Both the position numbers and the translations under genes were made by a program. A stretch of 17,020 nt of DNA from Candidatus Woesearchaeota archaeon (lineage in GTDB: Archaea; Nanobdellota; Nanobdellia; Woesearchaeales; UBA525), in the NCBI GenBank assembly GCA_023252315.1, contig JAJPEB010000010.1, positions 1 to 17,020 of the forward strand. The letters are read 5' to 3'. Position 1 is the first letter of the stretch; each line of letters opens with the position of its first letter. Shown here in pieces: positions 5,915 through 11,827 of the stretch. The notes below the pieces were generated by a model that saw only the letters and a program-made list of their open reading frames with translations, searched no databases and was not told the DNA's origin.

Positions 5915-6895
5915 ATGAAGCTCATCATCCCCGTCGCAGGCAAGGGCACGCGCATGCGCCCGTTCACGCACACGCGGCCCAAGCCGCTCCTGCCGGTCGC
6001 GGGCAAGCCGATGATCGACCATATCATGGACGCGCTCCTCCCGCTCAGGCCGAGCGGCGCGGTGTTCGTGACGGGCCACCTCAAGGACCAGTTCGAGGAG
6101 CACATGCGCGCGCGCTACGGCAAGGCGCTGCCGCTCTCGTTCGTCGAGCAGGAGCGCCCGAGGGGGACCGCGCAGGCGATCGCGCTCGCCCAGGAAGCCT
6201 TCGACGAGGACGTGCTCATCGTCTTCTCGGACACGATCTTCGACGTGGACCTCTCGATCATCCGGAAATGCGAGGACGACGGCATCTTCTGGGCGATGGA
6301 GGTCGAGGACCCGCGCCGCTTCGGGGTCATGGTGACGGACGAGGATGGCTACCTCGCGCGCATCGTCGAGAAGCCGCGCGAGTTCGTCTCGAACCTCGCG
6401 AACATCGGGCTCTACTACATCAGGAACACGAAGCTGCTCAAGGAAGGGCTCGACGTCGCGCTCGAGCGGCTCGCGCGCACGGACAAGGAGATCTACCACG
6501 TCGACGCGTTCACCTACATGCTCGCGCACGGCGCCAGGATCAGGGTCGAGAAGGCGCGCGGATGGTACGACTGCGGCACGATGGAGGAGACGCTCAAGAC
6601 GAACGAGGTGCTCCTGTCGAGATCGGCACCGCAGTACAAGGCCGCCAAGGGCGTCACGATCGTGCCGCCCGTCGCGATAGATCCCAGCGCGCGCATCGAG
6701 GACTCCACGATCGGCCCCTACGTCTCGATCGGCGAGGGGGTGACGGTCGCCGGGAGCACGGTCTCGGGCTCGATCATCGACGCGCACTCCACGGTGCGCG
6801 GCTCGCGCCTCAAGGACAGCATCCTCGGCCAGCACGTCGAGCTGCACGGCAAGGACGGGGCGTTCTTCCTGGGCGACCACAGCAGGATCGGCTAG
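5915..6895 (+). CDS. Sugar-1-phosphate nucleotidyltransferase with left-handed beta-helix tail
   Basis: This 326-residue enzyme should join an NTP and a sugar-1-phosphate to make an NDP-sugar. The N-terminal RmlA/GalU-type domain starts with LIIPVAGKGTRMRPFTHTRP (3-22), containing the G-x-G-T-R-x-R-P nucleotide loop and the following RPKPLLPVAGKP. Further family motifs are RPRGTAQAIALA, VFSDTIFDVD (metal-binding Asp region), RRFGVMVTD with RIVEKP, NIGLYYI, and ARGWYDCGTMEETL, the W-x-D-x-G-T signature. From about residue 250, hexapeptide-like turns (PSARIEDSTIGPYVSIGEG) show a short left-handed beta-helix. The tail is shorter than in bifunctional acetyltransferase members, so a second activity is doubtful. 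Glucose with dTTP or UTP is typical, but the substrate is not certain. It is probably transcribed alone. Confidence 0.9.
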   Translation: MKLIIPVAGKGTRMRPFTHTRPKPLLPVAGKPMIDHIMDALLPLRPSGAVFVTGHLKDQFEEHMRARYGKALPLSFVEQERPRGTAQAIALAQEAFDEDVLIVFSDTIFDVDLSIIRKCEDDGIFWAMEVEDPRRFGVMVTDEDGYLARIVEKPREFVSNLANIGLYYIRNTKLLKEGLDVALERLARTDKEIYHVDAFTYMLAHGARIRVEKARGWYDCGTMEETLKTNEVLLSRSAPQYKAAKGVTIVPPVAIDPSARIEDSTIGPYVSIGEGVTVAGSTVSGSIIDAHSTVRGSRLKDSILGQHVELHGKDGAFFLGDHSRIG

Positions 6896-6946
6896 GCGGC
6901 AGCGGCGTGGGCGCGCAGCGCAACTACGCGTGAGCCTGCGCCCGAA

Positions 6947-6956
6947 CATATTTAAG
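6947..6956 (+). promoter_or_regulatory. TATA box of sodA
   Basis: CATATTTAAG is centred about 40 bases before the ATG at 6991. This implies a short 5' leader of roughly 15 bases, unlike the leaderless neighbours. Confidence 0.65.
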
Positions 6957-6980
6957 CTTCCGTGCCATCCCTCCTGCAAG

Positions 6981-6986
6981 GGTGAT
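6981..6986 (+). promoter_or_regulatory. Shine-Dalgarno site deciding the sodA start
   Basis: GGTGAT, preceded by AAG, ends 4 bases before ATG at 6991. It makes the ATG a better start than the in-frame GTG at 6982, which lies inside this motif. Confidence 0.6.
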
Positions 6987-6990
6987 CCGC

Positions 6991-7593
6991 ATGCATACGC
7001 TTCCGAAGCTTCCGTACTCCTACGACGCGCTCGAACCGTTCATCGACGCGAAGACGATGGAGATCCACTACACGAAGCACCACCAGGCGTACGTCGACAA
7101 GCTCAACGCGGCGCTCGAGAAGCACAAGGAGCTGCAGGGCAAGCCCGTCGAGGAATTGCTCAAGGACCTGAGCAGGATCCCCGAGGACATCCGCACGGCA
7201 GTGCGCAATCAGGGCGGCGGGCACGCGAACCACAGCCTCTTCTGGACGCTGCTCAAGAAGGGCACGGCGCCCTCGGGCGAGCTCGCGAAGGCGATCGAGA
7301 AGCAGTGGGGATCGCTCGAGAAGCTCAAGGAGGAGTTCGCTAGCGCCGCCGCGGGCCAGTTCGGCTCGGGATGGGCGTGGCTCGTGCTCGACGGCGGCAA
7401 GCTCGCGGTCGTGGCCACGGCGAACCAGGACTCGCCGATCAGCTCCGGCAAGACGCCCATCTTCGGGCTCGACGTATGGGAGCACGCGTACTACCTCAAG
7501 TACCAGAGCCGCAGGCCCGAGTACGTCGCCGCGTTCTGGAACGTGCTCGACTGGGGGCAGGCGGAGACGCGGTTCAAGGACGCGGGGAAGTAG
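6991..7593 (+). CDS. sodA: Superoxide dismutase, manganese type
   Basis: A 200-residue Fe/Mn-family superoxide dismutase, which converts superoxide to oxygen and hydrogen peroxide. The four metal ligands are visible: His26 (IHYTKHHQAYVD), His81 (NHSLFW), Asp161 and His165 (DVWEHAYY). Metal specificity points to manganese: the active-site glutamine is in TANQDSPI (Gln146), and the helix before the second His reads QGGGHANHSLFW with glycines where iron enzymes carry Gln. The QFGSGWAWL segment and the C-terminal Trp-rich helix (AFWNVLDWGQ) are also standard. The start is set by the Shine-Dalgarno site; no signal peptide is present, so it is cytosolic. It is flanked by its own promoter and by the kinase-like gene's promoter, so it is likely monocistronic. 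Confidence 0.96.
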   Translation: MHTLPKLPYSYDALEPFIDAKTMEIHYTKHHQAYVDKLNAALEKHKELQGKPVEELLKDLSRIPEDIRTAVRNQGGGHANHSLFWTLLKKGTAPSGELAKAIEKQWGSLEKLKEEFASAAAGQFGSGWAWLVLDGGKLAVVATANQDSPISSGKTPIFGLDVWEHAYYLKYQSRRPEYVAAFWNVLDWGQAETRFKDAGK

Positions 7594-7649
7594 CGCACGC
7601 CCCTGCTCCGGCCTCGCAGGAGGGGCGCTTCTCGTCGGGAGAGGGAGAA

Positions 7650-7659
7650 GTTTTATAAG
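7650..7659 (+). promoter_or_regulatory. TATA box of the kinase-like gene
   Basis: GTTTTATAAG is a strong match and is centred about 27 bases before the ATG at 7682. Confidence 0.75.
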
Positions 7660-7681
7660 TGAAACCCTATTTTAGCAACTT

Positions 7682-9199
7682 ATGAGTGGCTACGCTATGC
7701 GCAATGGGCTTCCCGAGACGGTCATGGAGCTTGTGCTCGCGAAGGAGGCACGATGGGAGGCGCTATGGCGCAGGCTCGGGCGGCTCGACCACCGCCATCC
7801 GTACCCGCTGCGGCTCGAGGATCACCTCGCGAGCATGGCGTGCGAAGGGGAGGATCCGCCACAGTACCGCAAGAGCGCCTGGATCGGCGAGGGGAGGGAC
7901 GCACGGGTATGGAGCGCGTACCTCGAGAACGTCCCCGATGCCGCGGCAGATGGGCTTGTCCTCAAGGAATTCGACCTGCGCGACCTCGCGCAGGCGGACG
8001 ATGCCGCGAGAGCGCGCGAGAGGAGGCGGGACGACTACCGCTCGCAGATCCGCGCGGCCCGAGGGCGAAGCCAGCCCATCGACGATCCCGCCAGGGACGC
8101 GAGGGAGAGGGAAGACCTCGAGATGCACGAGCAGCTCGCGCGGTTCTGGAGAGGCCAGTACGAGGAGCAGCTCACGCGCCTCGGGGCGAGCATAGGGATG
8201 CTCTTCGGCACGGCGCTCGACACGCACCTCGATGGGATAGTCGCGAGGCCCGCAGCATACACCACGAGCGCGCTTCCCGATCCCCCGGGAGCGCGGCCTC
8301 CCCGCAACGCGACGCACAGGCTCGGGAGGGCGGCCGAAGCGGACACTGCGACGCGGTCCTCGCCTCGCGGGGAGTCTGCGGCGGAGAGCCCGAGGGTCAC
8401 TGTCTGCCAGGCGCGCTACGAGGGCACGCTCGAGGGGAAACTCCTCGAGCTGGAGAAGGGGCATCGGGAAGGCGCGATCGCCGCGAGAGGCTACGAGCGC
8501 GACGTCGCGCTGCTGCTGCTCGGCACCGTCGAGATGGTCTCGCAGCGCCTCGAGGCGGGCTGGCTCGATCCCGACTTCAAGGGGGCGAACGTCCTGCTCG
8601 AGCGGGCAGCGTACGAGAGATCCGGGGGCTTTCGCATCAGGCTCATCGACCAGGGGTCCTGGAGGCCACACGGGGAGCTGCTCGAATCGCTCACGCAAGA
8701 CGAGATCGCCGCGCTCATCCCGAGCGACGAGAAAGGGATGGATATTACCTACGCGGCCGCGCCCACGCGCCGTCTCGACTACGTGCTCTCCGCAGGCAAG
8801 GAGGGCAGGTATAGCGCCACCCCTTGCGATGACCCCGCGATGATCGCATCCGAGTTCCTCGCAGCGCTCGGCCTCTACGGCGGCGTCGCGGTGCCGGGGA
8901 AAGACCAGGGACCTGAGCGGCTCTCGCAGTACTGCAGGGACATCGTCCACGCGAGGAACGAGTTCATCGAGGGAAGGCTCCTCCCCGTGCTGCCGGGGAA
9001 GCTGCAGGCGCTGCGCCCCGTGCTCGTGGACGCGCTCATCGGCGGCGAGCTGGACTATTTCATGGAGATGGGCGAGTTCCGCGAGCGGATACGCGAGGCG
9101 TGCGACGATATCCTCGGGGGAGCGGTGCGCGGAGGAGCATGCAGGTACGACAGGGGGCAGATCCTCCTCGCCTACAGGAGCGCGCCCGCCGCGAGATAG
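7682..9199 (+). CDS. Divergent protein-kinase-fold protein
   Basis: I infer a kinase fold from ordered motifs in this 505-residue protein. A glycine-rich loop IGEGRDARV lies at 68-76, followed by the beta-3 lysine in LVLKEF (K95). After a long helical insert, the catalytic loop reads DPDFKGANVLL at 296-306, matching HRDLKPENVLL with D298, K300 and N303 kept. The metal-binding DFG position follows as LIDQGSW (D323). So all main catalytic residues are present, but the HRD His is Asp and the DFG Phe is Gln. A charged helix (about 105-165) and a low-complexity Pro/Ala/Arg stretch (about 190-240) separate the lobes. The C-terminal 200 residues are helical and unrecognised. Substrate is unknown; it could phosphorylate protein, sugar or another small molecule. 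Confidence 0.7.
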   Translation: MSGYAMRNGLPETVMELVLAKEARWEALWRRLGRLDHRHPYPLRLEDHLASMACEGEDPPQYRKSAWIGEGRDARVWSAYLENVPDAAADGLVLKEFDLRDLAQADDAARARERRRDDYRSQIRAARGRSQPIDDPARDAREREDLEMHEQLARFWRGQYEEQLTRLGASIGMLFGTALDTHLDGIVARPAAYTTSALPDPPGARPPRNATHRLGRAAEADTATRSSPRGESAAESPRVTVCQARYEGTLEGKLLELEKGHREGAIAARGYERDVALLLLGTVEMVSQRLEAGWLDPDFKGANVLLERAAYERSGGFRIRLIDQGSWRPHGELLESLTQDEIAALIPSDEKGMDITYAAAPTRRLDYVLSAGKEGRYSATPCDDPAMIASEFLAALGLYGGVAVPGKDQGPERLSQYCRDIVHARNEFIEGRLLPVLPGKLQALRPVLVDALIGGELDYFMEMGEFRERIREACDDILGGAVRGGACRYDRGQILLAYRSAPAAR

Positions 9200-9208
9200 G
9201 CGACGCCC

Positions 9209-9403
9209 TCAGAACGGCAGGCACCGCACCTTGAGCGTCTCGAGGAACACCGCCGCCTCGTACTCGCCTACGATCGCCGGAAAGCGGAAGCGCAGGTCGT
9301 CGATGAACGCGTAGAGCTCCTGGTTCGACGCCACCATGATCTCGATGTCAAGGTCGCCCGGCGTGACAGCAAGATGGGCGAGCAGGACGGGCGCTAAGAG
9401 CAT
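9209..9403 (-). CDS. Truncated Lrp/AsnC-type regulator fragment (possible gene remnant)
   Basis: A 64-residue frame resembling only the end of an Lrp/AsnC-family regulator. The segment GDLDIEIMVASNQELYAFID, then DLRFRFPAIVGEYEAAVFLETLKVRCLPF, matches the second half of the ligand-binding RAM domain, with the typical helix-R-F-P turn and the K-x-R-x-L-P-F ending of archaeal members. The DNA-binding helix-turn-helix and first half of RAM are absent; the frame starts 9 bases after the ferredoxin stop and is in the same frame as that gene. It therefore looks like the 3' remnant of a larger regulator gene, though a small stand-alone RAM-like protein, translated by coupling (GGGTG lies just upstream), cannot be excluded. 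It is convergent with the kinase-like gene, with a 9-base gap. Confidence 0.6.
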   Translation of the reverse strand: MLLAPVLLAHLAVTPGDLDIEIMVASNQELYAFIDDLRFRFPAIVGEYEAAVFLETLKVRCLPF

Positions 9404-9412
9404 CGCACCCGC

Positions 9413-9952
9413 TCAGATCTCCTGCTTCCCGTCGGGACTATAGAGATGGATCACGTTCACGGGGCACACGCCCGCGGCGTCGCGCTGCTTGCGCAGCTGC
9501 GCGTCGTCCGTGATCTCGAGCACCCACACCTTGCGCGCGGCGTCGTACACGGCGCCCTTGAGCGTCGCCTTGCCGTCGTGGTCTATCGACCAGAAGTCCG
9601 CGTTCGCGGCGACGCACGCGCCCGCGCCGATGCAGTTGTCGCGCTCGAACTCGACGCGCCAGCCCTTGGGCGAGGCGCGCGCGGATTGCGGAGCGGGTGC
9701 CGCTGGCGCCGGCCTGGGAGCGGGAGGCGCCTGGGCCGGGGCCGATGCTGCGGGAGGCGAGGGCGCCGCAGGAGCGGAAGCCGCGGCCGGAGAGGGAGCC
9801 TTGAGGCCCGCGGGCCTCGCGTCCGGATGGGCGCCGGTGCGGCGCGCGCGCTCGAGCGCTTCCTCCGCCCACGCGATGTCCTCCTTCGCGCGCTCGAGCG
9901 CGCGCTGCGCCGCGTCGATCCCGTCCGCATCCTCGCGCTCGCCGTCTGCCAT
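9413..9952 (-). CDS. Ferredoxin-domain protein with coiled-coil and Ala/Pro-rich N-terminus
   Basis: A 179-residue protein in three parts. Residues 10-40 form a charged helix (QRALERAKEDIAWAEEALER). Residues 50-95 are an Ala/Pro-rich linker. Residues 97-175 are a ferredoxin domain. The cluster motif is CIGAGAC at 107-113 with a distal Cys in GVCPVNVI (C163); the second Cys of the usual CxxCxxC is Ala110. Three cysteines normally hold a [3Fe-4S] cluster, or a labile [4Fe-4S]. DFWSIDHDGKATL is the typical single-cluster ferredoxin core. It should transfer one electron at a time in the cytosol. The ATG at 9952 is chosen because GGTGA, overlapping the upstream stop codon, is correctly spaced; a GTG at 9961 in frame is the alternative. 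Coupling to the P-loop ATPase gene suggests a shared job. Confidence 0.85.
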   Translation of the reverse strand: MADGEREDADGIDAAQRALERAKEDIAWAEEALERARRTGAHPDARPAGLKAPSPAAASAPAAPSPPAASAPAQAPPAPRPAPAAPAPQSARASPKGWRVEFERDNCIGAGACVAANADFWSIDHDGKATLKGAVYDAARKVWVLEITDDAQLRKQRDAAGVCPVNVIHLYSPDGKQEI

Positions 9953-9957
9953 GATCG

Positions 9958-10830
9958 TCACCTGTCCATGAGCCGCTGCCAGAACGAGCGGCGGCGCACA
10001 TCGATGCTCTCCTCTCCCATCGCCGCGGCGCCGATGCGCGACGCGAGCGAGCGCAGCTCGTCGCGCTCGACGAGCGCGGCCTGGCCCTGCTCGCTCAGCT
10101 CGCGGATCTCGCGCATGAGCGGGATCGACGCGAGCAAGGGCACGCCGAGCTCTTGCGCGAGCGATGCGCCCGCGCCCGAGCCGAACGCGTCGCCCGCCAT
10201 ATTCTCGACGACGCCGAGCACCGGCACATCGAGGTCGCGCGCCATGAGCGCGCTCTTGCGCGCGTCCATGAGGGACTCCTTCTGCGGCGTCGTGACGACG
10301 ATGATGCCGTCGAGGGCGCCGATGAGCATGCTGGACATGGGCACGTCCGCGGTGCCCGGAGGAAGGTCCGTGATGAGGACGTCGAGCTCGCCCCACTCGA
10401 CCTGCGAGAGCAGCTCCGCGAGCACCTTGTGCTTGATCGGCCCGCGCACGATCATCGGGAGCTTCGGGTCGTCCGTGAGGAAGTGCGTGCTCACGATCCT
10501 CATGCCGCGGTACTCGAGCGGGTGGATGCGCCCCTCCTCGGTGCCCGTGAGCGCGATGTCGCGGATGTTGAAGAAACGCGCGACGTTGGGGCAGTCGACG
10601 TCGGCGTCGAGCAGGCCCACGCGCTTGCCGGCCGCCGCGAGCGCGCACGCGAGGTTCGCCGAGAGGAACGTCTTGCCGACGCCGCCCTTGCCGGAATGGA
10701 CGCCGATCCTGCGCCTCACGCCCGCGAGGTTCTTGGCGACGAGCGCGCGCTCCTGCTCATGCGGGGTGCCCGTCGCGGGCATCTGGCGCGCCGACCGCTC
10801 GTTACTCTCGTCGTAGATGGGCAGGCCCAT
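9958..10830 (-). CDS. Mrp/NBP35-family P-loop ATPase
   Basis: A 290-residue ATPase of the Mrp/ApbC/NBP35 group, whose known members carry and deliver iron-sulfur clusters. The deviant Walker A motif SGKGGVGKT is at 46-54, with both conserved lysines; VGLLDADVDCPN at 71-82 is the switch I region; VLITDLPPGTADV is the family's D-x-P-P-G-T signature; VVENMAG follows. The cysteine pair (CxxC) normally found just after VENM and needed for bridging a cluster is absent: the protein goes straight into DAFGSGAGASLAQELGVPLL. Cys80 is the only cysteine I see in the conserved part. The start at 10830 is supported by a TATA box; a later Met at residue 17 is possible. Its stop codon overlaps the Shine-Dalgarno of the ferredoxin gene, so the two form an operon. 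Confidence 0.88.
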   Translation of the reverse strand: MGLPIYDESNERSARQMPATGTPHEQERALVAKNLAGVRRRIGVHSGKGGVGKTFLSANLACALAAAGKRVGLLDADVDCPNVARFFNIRDIALTGTEEGRIHPLEYRGMRIVSTHFLTDDPKLPMIVRGPIKHKVLAELLSQVEWGELDVLITDLPPGTADVPMSSMLIGALDGIIVVTTPQKESLMDARKSALMARDLDVPVLGVVENMAGDAFGSGAGASLAQELGVPLLASIPLMREIRELSEQGQAALVERDELRSLASRIGAAAMGEESIDVRRRSFWQRLMDR

Positions 10831-10852
10831 GGGAAGGCTTCGCCCGGCGAGA

Positions 10853-10862
10853 GTTTTAAAGG
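10853..10862 (-). promoter_or_regulatory. TATA box of the P-loop ATPase-ferredoxin operon
   Basis: On the minus strand CCTTTAAAAC is centred about 27 bases before the ATG at 10830. Confidence 0.6.
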
Positions 10863-10905
10863 TTTGGGTAGGGGCTACGATGGCAAGCGGACCGCGCTGC
10901 CCCCG

Positions 10906-11721
10906 CTATCCTGCCGCGGGCTCGCGCATCTGGTCGGGGACGCCCACGCAATGGTTCTCCTTGCAGGCCCCTCGTGCGTCGCGGAACGCGCAGGCGCACC
11001 GGGGCGCGTCTTCGGGGGCGGGAGCGAAGAAGCGGCGGTTGACCCACGTCCCGTAGCCGCAGTCGCACGCGCTGCCCTGGCGCACGCAGTCCTCGTCGCG
11101 CTCGCAGTAGTCGACCGGGATGTCCTTGACGCACGAGCCGGCGGCTCCTGGCGCCTCGAGGATGCACGAGTACCCCTCGGCGCACTGCGCCGCTGCGCCC
11201 GCGCTCGCGGAGCCGCAGTCCGCAGGCATGCACGCCCCGTCGGGGCCGGGCACGATGGGGTCGTCGACGCATGCGTACCCCCGCGGGCAGGAGCCCTTGC
11301 TGCACGACGCGCCCTTGATCGGGATGCGCTCGATAATGTCGCCGTCGCGGCGCACGACGACCTCTTGCGCGTGCAGGTACTTCGTGAAATCCAGCGGGAC
11401 ATTGATGATAGAGCGCGGCCTCCCCGCGAGCCCCTGGGTGCCGTTCGTGCAGGTGTCGACGCATCCCGCGACGGGGGCGCTCGTGAGATCGACGTGGACC
11501 TCCGCCCCTTCCTGGCTGGCCGAGTAGTCGAAGCTCTCGCACGAGCCGTCGACGACCACCTGCAGCGGGACATCGCCGCTCCCGCGCGAGGCGAAGCTGA
11601 GCGTGGTGATGGGCACGTAATCCGTGTACGGCATGAGGCAGGCGCTCTCCACGATGAGCGCGTGCTGCGGCGCGCATGCGGGGAGCAGCAGGAGCAAGAG
11701 CGCGAGCCACCTGGTTTCCAT
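10906..11721 (-). CDS. Secreted cysteine-rich protein, probable lipoprotein
   Basis: A 271-residue protein with an N-terminal export signal: METRW, then a run of leucines, then LLPACAPQ, where Cys16 could be a lipidated lipobox cysteine. The mature part has about 20 further cysteines. Residues 30-135 look like a beta-rich domain (VPITTLSFASRGSGDVPLQ and so on). From Cys140 on, short cysteine-spaced repeats follow: CSKGSCPRGYAC, CAEGYSC, CERDEDCVRQGSACDCGYG, CACAF and CKENHC. The C-x5-C-x(5-6)-C style resembles disulfide-rich extracellular modules. Disulfide bonding outside the cell is likely. The function is unknown; attachment or surface protection is only a guess. The start at 11721 is set by a TATA box 26 bases upstream; the longer frame to 11805 lacks a signal-like N-terminus. 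Confidence 0.75.
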   Translation of the reverse strand: METRWLALLLLLLPACAPQHALIVESACLMPYTDYVPITTLSFASRGSGDVPLQVVVDGSCESFDYSASQEGAEVHVDLTSAPVAGCVDTCTNGTQGLAGRPRSIINVPLDFTKYLHAQEVVVRRDGDIIERIPIKGASCSKGSCPRGYACVDDPIVPGPDGACMPADCGSASAGAAAQCAEGYSCILEAPGAAGSCVKDIPVDYCERDEDCVRQGSACDCGYGTWVNRRFFAPAPEDAPRCACAFRDARGACKENHCVGVPDQMREPAAG

Positions 11722-11742
11722 GAGGCCGCCCCGTCTGCCCGC

Positions 11743-11752
11743 GATTATAATC
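11743..11752 (-). promoter_or_regulatory. TATA box of the cysteine-rich protein gene
   Basis: GATTATAATC is a perfect palindrome centred about 26 bases before the ATG at 11721. On the plus strand no gene starts at a matching distance. Confidence 0.65.
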
Positions 11753-11827
11753 CTTCGGATGCCTTCCATCCGGACTGGAGCGTGCGTGCCTTGCGCCAGG
11801 GCCATGCGCGGCGATCGTCCCCGACGC

